64,000 nucleotides of DNA from Pseudomonadota bacterium. Lineage in GTDB: Bacteria > Pseudomonadota > Alphaproteobacteria > Rickettsiales > SXRF01. The notes under the pieces were generated by a model. It did no database searches. It saw nothing but the letters and a program-made list of their open reading frames with translations, and was not told where the DNA came from. Where the stretch lies: contig CAUJHR010000016.1 in assembly GCA_963205195.1 (NCBI GenBank), positions 62,001 to 126,000 of the forward strand, written 5' to 3'. Shown here in pieces: positions 1 to 7,198 of this stretch; the first letter of the stretch is position 1; each line of letters begins with the position of its first letter. Both the position numbers and the translations under genes were made by a program.

Positions 1-26
1 AAATTGATAATGATGCAGATTAATTC

Positions 27-380
27 CTATTGGGCATCCTTTGCCTTGAATTGTTCATAAGCTATCATCGCATCAGCCGCATACATTAAAGACGGGCCGC
101 CGCCCATATAAACAGCCATTCCAAGCACCTCTTCAAACTCTTCGCGTGTTGCGCCAAGCTTAACCAGAGCTTCAGAATGAAACCCTATACAACCATCGCA
201 GCGGGTAGAAACACCTATAGCCAGTGCAATGAACTCCTTAGTTTTTTTATCCAATGCACCATCTTTTGTTGCTGCTTGCGCCATAGCTGAAAATCCCTGC
301 ATTGTATCAGCAATATCCTTACGCAGTATTTTTATATTATTACTTATGCGCTTTGTGATTTCTGGATAGTGCTTTTCCAT
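27..380 (-). CDS. AhpD-like carboxymuconolactone decarboxylase family protein
   Basis: A 117-residue single-domain protein of the CMD/AhpD superfamily. Residues 61-68 carry the CxxCxxxH redox motif (C61, C64, H68) that in AhpD-type proteins forms the peroxidase-linked disulfide active site. The helical flanks and the Gly-rich stretch near residue 93 are typical of the family, and the length matches small stand-alone members. It is probably a cytoplasmic thiol-disulfide or peroxide-detoxifying enzyme; the substrate cannot be told. It is divergent from the ArsR-type regulator at 459, and the 78-base gap holds one palindrome that could control both, which suggests a role in sulfur or thiol stress. 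A GGAG ribosome site lies just before the start. Confidence 0.85.
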   Translation of the reverse strand: MEKHYPEITKRISNNIKILRKDIADTMQGFSAMAQAATKDGALDKKTKEFIALAIGVSTRCDGCIGFHSEALVKLGATREEFEEVLGMAVYMGGGPSLMYAADAMIAYEQFKAKDAQ

Positions 381-423
381 TCAATTCTCCGTTTACTTAA
401 AATGTTTATTACAAATGATTATA

Positions 424-457
424 TTGACTATATTAGAATAATCTAATATATTGTCAA
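424..457. promoter_or_regulatory. Palindromic operator inside a sigma-70-like promoter
   Basis: A perfect inverted repeat has 9-base arms TATATTAGA (429-437) and TCTAATATA (442-450) separated by ATAA. On the plus strand TTGACT (424-429) and TATATT (447-452) are spaced 17 bases and form a good -35/-10 pair for the regulator gene. On the minus strand TTGACA (457-452 read in reverse) provides a -35-like box for the divergent gene. The palindrome fills the plus-strand spacer, so a bound ArsR-family dimer would block transcription. AT-rich palindromes of this type are known for the BigR/YgaV group; binding here is inferred. Confidence 0.7.
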
Positions 458-458
458 C

Positions 459-779
459 ATGAATAAAATAAACAACCCTATTACAATAAAGCAGATGCAG
501 TGCAATGCAGTGCGGGCAGAAACACTATTAAAGCAGCTTGCCAATGCTAATCGTCTTATGGTTTTATGCCATCTTGTTTCCGGGGAAAAGAATGCGGGCG
601 AATTAGCTGAAGCCGTTGATCTATCACAGTCAGCACTATCCCAGCATTTAGCCCGCCTCCGTGAAGCAGGCCTGGTAAAATCAGAAAAGCGCGGGCTTTC
701 TGTATATTACAGCATTTGCAGCATGGAGGCGCAGGCTTTACTTTCAGTTCTGTATTTGATTTATTGCCGCGAATCATAA
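459..779 (+). CDS. ygaV: ArsR-family regulator, BigR/SqrR/YgaV-like persulfide sensor
   Basis: A 106-residue winged-helix repressor. The recognition helix region SQSALSQHLARLREAG (about residues 56-71) is classical ArsR HTH. Two cysteines sit where the sulfide/persulfide-sensing BigR/SqrR/YgaV group has its redox pair: C37 in VLCHLVSGE and C103 in LYLIYC. C15 and C87 are extra. The next gene is a rhodanese with a membrane tail, reproducing the E. coli ygaV-ygaP arrangement, so it probably represses its own operon until persulfides oxidise the pair. The -10 box ends only six bases before the ATG and there is no Shine-Dalgarno sequence, so the mRNA may be leaderless. Family assignment is firm; the inducer is inferred. 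Confidence 0.88.
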   Translation: MNKINNPITIKQMQCNAVRAETLLKQLANANRLMVLCHLVSGEKNAGELAEAVDLSQSALSQHLARLREAGLVKSEKRGLSVYYSICSMEAQALLSVLYLIYCRES

Positions 780-801
780 TTATTTTAGAGAAAGCTAATT
801 T

Positions 802-1344
802 ATGACACTTAAAACCATAGATGCCAAAACCCTTAAAAATTGGCTGGACAAAAACGAAGCCATTTTAATTGATGTACGCGAGCCAGCTGAACATACCGCA
901 GAAAACATTGCTGGCTCACTCCTATTGCCTTTAGGAAAAGTTAGCAAATCCGCCTTACCGGACTGTACAGGAAAAAAACTGGTGCTTCATTGCCGCAAAG
1001 GTGGGCGCGGAGGCTCAGCCTGTGAAAAGCTATTATCCGAAGACCCAACAATGGAGATTTATAATCTTGAAGGCGGCATAGAGTCATGGCGCAGTGCCGG
1101 CTTAGCAATTGCAACCTCAGGAAAGCCATTTTTGCCGCTTGATCGCCAGGTACAGCTAACTATAGGCATTATACTTATAACAGCAAGCTTCCTGGGGTAT
1201 ATTTTTACACCTGCTTTCTTCATCCTGACCGGCTTAATTGGCGCGGGACTCACCATGGCAGGGGCAACAGGTTTTTGCGGCCTTGCTTTCCTTTTGGCGA
1301 AAATGCCCTGGAACCAGAAGACAAGCTTTTGTATGGTTCACTAA
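802..1344 (+). CDS. ygaP: Rhodanese-like sulfurtransferase with DUF2892 membrane tail (YgaP-like)
   Basis: A 180-residue two-part protein. Residues 1-108 form a rhodanese domain with DVREPAEH near residue 24 and the active-site loop CRKGGRGG, in which C64 would carry the persulfide. Residues about 117-165 hold two hydrophobic segments of the DUF2892/YgaP transmembrane hairpin. YgaP proteins are inner-membrane sulfurtransferases. It follows the persulfide-sensor-like regulator by 22 bases and is surely co-transcribed. It probably moves sulfane sulfur at the membrane as part of sulfide or thiol detoxification. Confidence 0.88.
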   Translation: MTLKTIDAKTLKNWLDKNEAILIDVREPAEHTAENIAGSLLLPLGKVSKSALPDCTGKKLVLHCRKGGRGGSACEKLLSEDPTMEIYNLEGGIESWRSAGLAIATSGKPFLPLDRQVQLTIGIILITASFLGYIFTPAFFILTGLIGAGLTMAGATGFCGLAFLLAKMPWNQKTSFCMVH

Positions 1345-1370
1345 GGCCATTAAAAATTATGATTTATAAA

Positions 1371-1455
1371 TGGTGCGGTCGAGAAGACTCGAACTTCCAA
1401 GGGTCGCCCCGCCACCACCTCAAGGTGGTGCGTCTACCAATTCCGCCACGACCGC
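1371..1455 (-). tRNA. tRNA-Leu (anticodon GAG)
   Basis: Read on the minus strand this is an 85-base class II tRNA with encoded CCA. The acceptor stem GCGGTCG pairs with CGACCGC. The anticodon stem CCACC/GGTGG encloses loop TTGAGGT, giving anticodon GAG for CUC codons. A long variable arm typical of Leu tRNAs and the T loop TTCGAGT are present. It lies convergent to the rhodanese gene. Confidence 0.95.
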
Positions 1456-1531
1456 ACACATACGATGCATTCAAACAGAGAAGAATGCTGACTTTCCATA
1501 AAAATGGAGATAGACATGTAGCAAATATTAC

Positions 1532-1560
1532 AAAATCCACAAGTAGGATTTTATTTTTTA
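1532..1560 (+). terminator. Short stem-loop followed by T-rich tract
   Basis: AAAATCC (1532-1538) pairs with GGATTTT (1546-1552) and is followed by a run of T. It resembles a weak rho-independent terminator on the plus strand, placed between tRNA-Leu and lipB. Its sequence resembles the hairpin at 5209-5233 and the palindrome at 60820-60843, so it may belong to a small repeat family instead. Confidence 0.4.
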
Positions 1561-1580
1561 TTATATAATGCGGTTTTATT

Positions 1581-2213
1581 ATGAAAGATGCCATTGAATG
1601 GAGGGTTTCGCCCGGCTTAACGCCATACCCAGAAGCTGTTTCCCAGATGGAGCAAAGGGTAGAGGATATAATAACAGGCAAGGCTTCTGAGCTTGTCTGG
1701 CTGGTTGAACATCCGCCAGTATACACTGCCGGAACCAGCGCTGATGAAGCCGACCTGCTTTCCAATGACTTTCCATTATACCACACCGGGCGCGGTGGGC
1801 AGATAACTTATCACGGCCCCGGCCAGCGCGTGGCTTATGTTATGCTAAACCTTAAAAAACGCGGGGCAATGGATGTGCGGGCTTATGTTAAAAACCTGGA
1901 AAGCTGGCTGGTAGCAACACTTGGAGAATATAATATAAAAGGCGAGATACGTGAGGGGCGAGTCGGCGTGTGGGTAGAAAATGGAAGCAGCGAGGATAAA
2001 ATTGCCGCTTTAGGAATTCGTATCCGAAAATGGGTAACTTTCCACGGAGTCGCGCTAAATATAAACCCCGATTTATCACATTATGCGGGCATAATCCCCT
2101 GCGGTATCAGCGGCTATGGCATAACCTCGCTGCATGCGCTCGGAGTCAAAGCAAATATGGAAGAAGTTGATATTATATTGGAGAAAAAATTCAGGAAAAT
2201 TTTTGCTTTCTAA
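1581..2213 (+). CDS. lipB: Octanoyl-[acyl carrier protein]:protein N-octanoyltransferase LipB
   Basis: LipB moves octanoate from acyl carrier protein onto lipoyl domains, the first step of endogenous lipoate synthesis. The 210-residue protein has the family signature [15 protein letters not shown] (residues 68-82), the catalytic lysine in DKIAALG (K140) and the catalytic cysteine in IIPCG (C174). The 34-residue spacing equals that of K135 and C169 in E. coli LipB. It is complete and of normal length. A TATAAT sequence at 1563-1568 might give a short leader. The pseudopilin genes follow after 24 bases. Confidence 0.96.
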   Translation: MKDAIEWRVSPGLTPYPEAVSQMEQRVEDIITGKASELVWLVEHPPVYTAGTSADEADLLSNDFPLYHTGRGGQITYHGPGQRVAYVMLNLKKRGAMDVRAYVKNLESWLVATLGEYNIKGEIREGRVGVWVENGSSEDKIAALGIRIRKWVTFHGVALNINPDLSHYAGIIPCGISGYGITSLHALGVKANMEEVDIILEKKFRKIFAF

Positions 2214-2237
2214 GTTAATTTCAAATAAACAATATAT

Positions 2238-3044
2238 ATGGACAGCAAACTAAACGCCTTCACATTGATTGAATTAGCAATTGTCATAGTAATTATCGGA
2301 CTGGTAATAGGTGGCGTTATGGTAGGGAATGATATGGTTCGTTCTTCACAGCTACGCGCAACTCTTTCGCAGATTGAGCAGTATAATGCTGCTGTCAATA
2401 CCTTCCGTGGGAAATACAACGGGATTCCTGGAGATTTGAAATATACTGAGGCTAAGGGCTTTGGCCTTTATTCAATAACCTATGCTGGCTATATGGGTTA
2501 TCCAGGCTATGGTGATGGAGACGGTATTATCCGCAGCGCAAATGGTAGCGCCACACCTAGCACTGTTACAAATCTCTATGGTGAGCCACTAATCTTCTGG
2601 AGACATTTAAGCGATGCACAATTAATAAATGGAAAATACGGAGCAGCGCTAAATAGCGCAGCCGAAGCAGCTGGCATTAGTGGACTTGATGCAATGAATA
2701 CATTCCTACCGGCAGCAAAGCTTTTAAGCTCAACCATAGCCGCAGGCTCACCAAGAGATGGCAAAAATTATTTTTTACTTGCGAAAGTTTCCTCCACTCT
2801 TGGTGTTGGCGCATTCGGTCCAAGTGAAAACCCTCTAACTGCTTATGAAGCATTTAACATGGATAGCAAAATTGACGATGGATTGCCGGGTAGCGGGACT
2901 ATTTTTGCCATCGATGCTACAACAGGCCTTAATTCCCCAACCACCTGGAGGACACTTTCTGCAGTTACTGGATGCGTTGTTTCTTCTGCCTATGCCTTAA
3001 CAAAAACTACGCAAAGCTGCTCTCTTAGGTTTGCTTTTCAGTGA
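2238..3044 (+). CDS. Type IV-like pseudopilin 1 (prepilin N-terminal methylation motif)
   Basis: A 268-residue prepilin-like protein, the first of three tandem relatives. A six-residue charged leader precedes A7-F8TLIEL, with the glutamate at mature position 5 (E12) and an N-terminal hydrophobic helix to about residue 30. The residue before the cleavage site is Ala, not the usual Gly. The C-terminal half has SKIDDGLPGSG and a final two-cysteine segment (GCVVSSAYALTKTTQSC) also found in the other two copies. It probably assembles into a type II secretion or type IV pilus-like pseudopilus in the envelope. No assembly ATPase or secretin is nearby. Confidence 0.85.
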   Translation: MDSKLNAFTLIELAIVIVIIGLVIGGVMVGNDMVRSSQLRATLSQIEQYNAAVNTFRGKYNGIPGDLKYTEAKGFGLYSITYAGYMGYPGYGDGDGIIRSANGSATPSTVTNLYGEPLIFWRHLSDAQLINGKYGAALNSAAEAAGISGLDAMNTFLPAAKLLSSTIAAGSPRDGKNYFLLAKVSSTLGVGAFGPSENPLTAYEAFNMDSKIDDGLPGSGTIFAIDATTGLNSPTTWRTLSAVTGCVVSSAYALTKTTQSCSLRFAFQ

Positions 3045-3067
3045 TAGCCTATAACATATAATAATAT

Positions 3068-3580
3068 ATGATAAAGTTTAAATCTTATCTCCTCTTGGAA
3101 TTCATAGCTCTTTTCTGGGCATTGCCTCTGACGCTGGCAATATTAAAGCCCCGCGGCTGGATCTATATAACTTTATGGGTTGTTGCACTCTCATGCGTGT
3201 TATGGATGCGGCGCAACCATTATAATTTTAAAGCTGACTGGAACAGCCCTGTGATTGACCGGACCGTCATTAAGGCAATATTGTTTCAGCTACTTCCTAT
3301 AACAATCGCCATTTCCCTATTCATTCACTTTATGATGCCGGAGCGCATGTTCAGCCTGCCTCTGCAAAGGCCGCAGGTCTGGGTGATGGTGATGATACTA
3401 TATCCAATTTTATCAGTGATCCCGCAGGAGATAATCTACCGCAGCTTTTTCTTCCGGCGTTACGCGCCCATATTCACAAGCCAGAAAATCATTATAGCCG
3501 CCAGCGCACTGGCTTTCGGCTGCATGATTTTCACTCTTGGGCTTGGTTATTACTTCTATCACGGTCAGGCAGTTCGTTAA
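3068..3580 (+). pseudogene. CPBP-family intramembrane protease with internal deletion
   Basis: A 170-residue polytopic membrane protein. Residues 1-151 resemble the CPBP (CAAX protease and bacteriocin-processing) family, with motif 1 as PQEIIYRSFFFRRY near residue 121. From memory of the family, AFG is normally followed by a Trp/His-containing motif, two more helices and an EHALYG motif before a closing IFTxGLGxYFYHG segment. Here AFG (residues 149-151) runs straight into CMIFTLGLGYYFYHG, so about 50-60 residues holding the later catalytic residues seem to be missing, with frame kept. It is therefore probably inactive. It lies between pseudopilins 1 and 2 with 23- and 31-base gaps. Confidence 0.65.
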
Positions 3581-3611
3581 TATTTTACTTTTCCGCAGAA
3601 TGATATAATTT

Positions 3612-4418
3612 GTGAATATGCATAAAAATAAAAACTATTACGGCTTCACACTAATTGAACTCTCCATAGTCCTCATAATTATCGGCCTGATCATAGGCGG
3701 GGTGATGGTAGGGCGCGATTTGATTGAAGCATCAAGAATACGAGCCATAGTAAGTGGGCACCAGGACTTCACAGCCCGTTGGAATAATTTTAAAATTAAA
3801 TATAACTGTTTTGCCGGTGATTGTCCTAATGCTACAGAGTTTTTCGGCACTTCCGGCACTTGTCCGACTCCTACTACTACGGCAACATGTAATGGCAACG
3901 GTGATAAATGGGTCGACTGGACTACGGGAGGGGAATCAAGGCTGGTATGGAATCATATGGCACTGGCAAATTTGTCCAGCTATAGCTTTATTAACCTTCA
4001 AGGAAATTCCTCCAATTATAATAATGCCTTTTACGCAGTTCCATCTTTTTATCAAGCGCCGGTTGGATGGGTCGTCGGTTCTACTAGTAGCCAGAACTTT
4101 GCACAGATGTATTCCGGTGGAGCAGGTAATAATTCCGCTACAAGTATGAGGGGTATCGGGCTACAAACCACCCGGGCGAATTCATTAGCCCAAAGCTATG
4201 CCCCCCATGTTGCAGTTGAGACGCCTGAAGTTGCCAGAAATATTGATGTCAAAATTGATGATGGAATCCCAGCTACGGGTAAATTTCAGGCAAATGGTGG
4301 TATGAAATATGATACCGCTACATTGCTTGCCTGTATAACTGGCAGCAATAGTAATTCTGCCTACGATCTCACCCAGACAGAACCTACCTGTAGATATATT
4401 TATAATCTTGAACAATAG
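3612..4418 (+). CDS. Type IV-like pseudopilin 2
   Basis: A 268-residue prepilin-like protein. The leader ends in G11, followed by F12TLIELSIVLIIIGLIIGG with E16 at mature position 5, a canonical prepilin peptidase site and membrane helix. The body is rich in Asn, Ser, Thr and Gly. KIDDGIPATGKF and a C-terminal cysteine pair around SAYDLTQTEPTC match the neighbours. The first start is GTG at 3612; ATG at 3618 is equally possible, and no clear ribosome site decides between them. It forms a cluster with the genes at 2238 and 4425; its first 35 codons are very close in DNA to those of the third copy, which suggests duplication. Confidence 0.85.
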   Translation: MNMHKNKNYYGFTLIELSIVLIIIGLIIGGVMVGRDLIEASRIRAIVSGHQDFTARWNNFKIKYNCFAGDCPNATEFFGTSGTCPTPTTTATCNGNGDKWVDWTTGGESRLVWNHMALANLSSYSFINLQGNSSNYNNAFYAVPSFYQAPVGWVVGSTSSQNFAQMYSGGAGNNSATSMRGIGLQTTRANSLAQSYAPHVAVETPEVARNIDVKIDDGIPATGKFQANGGMKYDTATLLACITGSNSNSAYDLTQTEPTCRYIYNLEQ

Positions 4419-4424
4419 ATCCTA

Positions 4425-5195
4425 ATGAATATGAAACGCGGCTTCACCTTAGTTGAACTCTCCATAGTCCTAATCATTATCGGCCTGATTATAGGCGGGG
4501 TGATGGTAGGACGTGATTTGATTGAGAGTGGCCGAGTCCGTGCACAGATAGGGCAATTTCAAGAATATGAAACCGCGGTTAATGGATTCAGAGTTAAATA
4601 CAACTGTCTGCCTGGCGATTGCGTAGATGCCGCAAGTTTGGGGCTTGGAAGCAATGGAAACGGTAACGGGCTGGTACAAATGGCAAGTTCTGCTTATGGC
4701 TCCTATGACACACCAGACGGAACATATAGCGGAGAACTTCCCAAATTTTTCCTGCATCTACAGGCATCCGGTTTAATTAATCAAAAATTTGATAATAGCC
4801 TGATACTTGTCGGCGGCTCATACCCAGTTCTTGCCATTAATGACCGCTATGGGATGATAGCCTGCGGGAAATGGCAAAGCGGCGGAACCGGAACTACCCC
4901 CGGATCAATCACCGACCTTTATGGTTTTCCATCCGGGCTATGGCTTCATGCTATAGTGTGCGCCATAGCCAACAACCCCGGTCAAGCTAATGACGGCTGT
5001 GGGGTAATGACTCCGGCACAGGCTTATTCAATTGATACAAAGCTGGATGATGGAAAACCGCTTTCCGGTAAAATATGGGGCTACGGCTCAGGAATCGCAC
5101 CAATTACTTCTGCACCTTGCCTAAATGGTTCCTATACTGCTTATGATCTAGATAATACAAATCCCCATTGCCAGATGTCATATAAAATCCAGTAA
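4425..5195 (+). CDS. Type IV-like pseudopilin 3
   Basis: A 256-residue prepilin-like protein with a very short leader (MNMKRG) and cleavage before F7TLVELSIVLIIIGLIIGG, with E11 at mature position 5. Extra cysteines occur in YNCLPGDC and further on. KLDDGKPLSGKIWG and the last cysteine pair around YTAYDLDNTNPHC are shared with pseudopilins 1 and 2. It follows pseudopilin 2 by six bases and is translated with it. It is a likely minor or alternative subunit of the same fibre. A hairpin follows at 5209. Confidence 0.87.
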   Translation: MNMKRGFTLVELSIVLIIIGLIIGGVMVGRDLIESGRVRAQIGQFQEYETAVNGFRVKYNCLPGDCVDAASLGLGSNGNGNGLVQMASSAYGSYDTPDGTYSGELPKFFLHLQASGLINQKFDNSLILVGGSYPVLAINDRYGMIACGKWQSGGTGTTPGSITDLYGFPSGLWLHAIVCAIANNPGQANDGCGVMTPAQAYSIDTKLDDGKPLSGKIWGYGSGIAPITSAPCLNGSYTAYDLDNTNPHCQMSYKIQ

Positions 5196-5208
5196 CCTTA
5201 CACTTTGA

Positions 5209-5253
5209 GCAAAATCCCACATGTGGATTTTGCAAATCCTTACGTTTTTTTTA
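5209..5253 (+). terminator. Probable terminator after the pseudopilin cluster
   Basis: GCAAAATCCCACAT pairs with ATGTGGATTTTGC (5209-5233, one bulged base). A run of eight T follows at about 5246-5253. The distance from stem to T-run is longer than ideal. The stem sequence recurs in similar form at 1532 and 60820. Confidence 0.45.
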
Positions 5254-5358
5254 TATGTTCGCCGCTTTCTTTACGCAGCTTACTTACGCGCTATATATTT
5301 ATATATTCCAGTTATATGCTGATACTTAAATAATAAAATAACCACAATGGAGAAAATT

Positions 5359-5913
5359 ATGAAAAGCCTATTATCAATAATAACAGCATTTGCCCTATGC
5401 GTCTTTACGCTCACTGCAACATCAAACGCATTCGCAACCACTAAGGATGACTTAACTAAGGATTCAGATCAGGCGCTTGCAATGCTTACTAAAAAGAATC
5501 AGCTTGCCGCTGACATTTCCCAAAAAGCAAAAGCTGTTTTAATATTCCCTAATATTGTTAAAGCCGGATTGGTATTCGGCGGCGCCTATGGAGAAGGCGT
5601 ACTGAGAAATGCTGGCAGCATTGATGGCTATTATAACTCGATCAGCGCATCATTCGGCTGGCAGGCTGGCGCGCAATCATATGGCTATGTTGTGTTCCTG
5701 ATGACCGACAGCGCGGTTAAATATATCAAGGAAACTCACGGCTGGGAGATCGGCGTAGGCCCAACAGTTGTTTTGGTTAATGAAGGAGTTGCCAAGAATC
5801 TTTCAAGCACTACTTTAAAAGATGATGCTTATGCATTCATCTTTGACCAGCAGGGCTTGATGGCAAGCCTCAGCATCGAAGGCACCAAAATATCTAGGAT
5901 CAAAAACCCATAA
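5359..5913 (+). CDS. Ysc84/SylF-type lipid-binding protein, exported
   Basis: About 184 residues from the preferred start. ATG at 5347 is also open, but GGAG at 5349-5352 sits six bases before ATG 5359, which begins a clean signal peptide (MKSLLSIITAFALCVFTLTATSNAFA). The mature part matches the Ysc84 (formerly DUF500) domain: KAKAVLIFPNIVKAGLVFGG, then GYYN, and a C-terminal AYIFDQQGLMASLSIEGTKI-like segment. Ysc84 domains bind phosphoinositides in eukaryotes; the bacterial periplasmic role is unknown. It is a single-gene unit with a good terminator after it. Confidence 0.85.
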   Translation: MKSLLSIITAFALCVFTLTATSNAFATTKDDLTKDSDQALAMLTKKNQLAADISQKAKAVLIFPNIVKAGLVFGGAYGEGVLRNAGSIDGYYNSISASFGWQAGAQSYGYVVFLMTDSAVKYIKETHGWEIGVGPTVVLVNEGVAKNLSSTTLKDDAYAFIFDQQGLMASLSIEGTKISRIKNP

Positions 5914-5938
5914 TTTAATACCGGTTTATAATTGAAAT

Positions 5939-5972
5939 CAGCGGCGGGTAGCAATATCCGCTGCTTTTTTAT
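5939..5972 (+). terminator. Rho-independent terminator after the Ysc84 gene
   Basis: CAGCGG (5939-5944) pairs with CCGCTG (5958-5963) and is followed by CTTTTTTATT. It stands 25 bases after the stop codon of the Ysc84-type gene. Confidence 0.75.
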
Positions 5973-6023
5973 TAGAGCTAATTAAAGAATGGCTTTGCCA
6001 TCCGTAGCTCGTAGAGCGTAGGA

Positions 6024-6108
6024 TGGTGCCCAGGAAGAGACTCGAACTCCCATGCCTTGCGGCGCTGCTACCTGAAAGCAGTGCGTCTACCAATTCCGCC
6101 ACCTGGGC
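6024..6108 (-). tRNA. tRNA-Leu (anticodon CAG)
   Basis: On the minus strand this is an 85-base class II tRNA with encoded CCA. Acceptor GCCCAGG pairs with CCTGGGC. Anticodon stem CTGCT/AGCAG encloses TTCAGGT, giving anticodon CAG for CUG codons. The T loop TTCGAGT and a long variable arm are present. It shares the D-arm sequence with the tRNA-Leu at 1371. The rest of the 333-base gap between genes holds only a terminator and AT-rich sequence. Confidence 0.95.
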
Positions 6109-6246
6109 CTATACAGACAAGTCTTATTAAAGTCTTTGCCCCTCTTGTCAAGACAACACTTCCCTAAAAACAAAAAAAACATTTCAAAAACAGTTGAGTT
6201 TTTTAGTTTTTCAGGTTTAATCCAAATTCTTCAAATTTAGGATTGG

Positions 6247-7197
6247 ATGAGTATGGAACAACGGGTCATCACTATTGTCGGCGGCACTGGTTTCCTTGGC
6301 AGGTATGTTGTGCAAAGGCTGGCCAGGGCAGGTTTCCGCCTGCGTATTATCTCTCGCAATCCAGACCGGGCGAGAAACCTAAAAACTGCCGGGCATGTGG
6401 GTCAGATTGCGTTAATTGCCGGGGATATAACTAACCCGGATACTTATGCTTCTTCAATTCCCGGCTCATACGCGGTTATAAACCTTGTTGGTATAATGTG
6501 CGAGCATGGCAAGCAGGATTTTGCATCTGTACATTCTGTTGGCGCTGAAAAATTGGCTATTGCTGCTAAAGCTGCTGGCGTAAAGCGTTTTATTCAGATT
6601 TCTTCACTCGGGGTTGAGCATGAGCTTGGCTCCAGCTATGCCCGCTCAAAATTCCTTGGTGAGCGCGCCGTTGTCCTTGCTTTTCCAGAAGCTACCATAT
6701 TGCGGCCCAGCGTTATGTTCGGACCAGAAGATAACTTCTTCAATAAATTTGCAAAAATGGCCAGCATTTCCCCAGCACTGCCAGTAATTGGCGGAGGAAA
6801 AACTTTATTTCAGCCAGTTTATGTCGATGATGTAGCCTGCGCTATCGAAACCTGCCTTGCCAAGCCAGAAACCAGAGGACAGACCTATGAACTCGGCGGG
6901 CCGCAGGTATATACCATGAAACAACTTATCGAATATATACTGCTAATCACAGGACGCAGCCGAAAAATAGTAAATTTACCTTTTGGTATCGCTGCCTGCC
7001 TTGGCGGGGTCGGGGAATATTTGCCATCACCCCCACTTACTCGTGACCAGGTAAAGCTGCTGCGCTATAATAATACCGTAAACCCAGACCTTAAATCCTT
7101 CTCACAGCTCGGCATCACTCCGACAGCGGTGGAGCTTATAGTACCCGAATACTTATCGATATATCACAAAAAAGATTATGGGAAGCTGGCCGCGTAA
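6247..7197 (+). CDS. NDUFA9-like NAD(P)-binding epimerase/reductase
   Basis: A 316-residue atypical short-chain dehydrogenase. The N-terminal Rossmann motif is VGGTGFLGRYVV (residues 11-22), followed by arginine-rich residues suited to NADP binding, a VINLVGI strand and a YARSKFLGE segment with the SDR YxxxK spacing. This is the complex I NDUFA9-like family of alphaproteobacteria and mitochondria. In mitochondria NDUFA9 is an accessory subunit of NADH dehydrogenase; bacterial members may act in assembly or quinone/lipid chemistry. It precedes gltD by one base, so the two are probably co-transcribed. No complex I genes are in the window. Confidence 0.85.
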   Translation: MSMEQRVITIVGGTGFLGRYVVQRLARAGFRLRIISRNPDRARNLKTAGHVGQIALIAGDITNPDTYASSIPGSYAVINLVGIMCEHGKQDFASVHSVGAEKLAIAAKAAGVKRFIQISSLGVEHELGSSYARSKFLGERAVVLAFPEATILRPSVMFGPEDNFFNKFAKMASISPALPVIGGGKTLFQPVYVDDVACAIETCLAKPETRGQTYELGGPQVYTMKQLIEYILLITGRSRKIVNLPFGIAACLGGVGEYLPSPPLTRDQVKLLRYNNTVNPDLKSFSQLGITPTAVELIVPEYLSIYHKKDYGKLAA

Positions 7198-7198
7198 C

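Noticed and set aside
1275-1568. A 97-codon frame running across tRNA-Leu(GAG)
   Set aside because: It overlaps the rhodanese end and reads through the complement of a tRNA gene, so it is a chance frame.
3520-3580. A simple frameshift as the cause of the short CPBP protein
   Set aside because: The other frames after residue 151 give no family-like sequence, whereas the present frame ends in the normal family C-terminus; an in-frame deletion explains it better.
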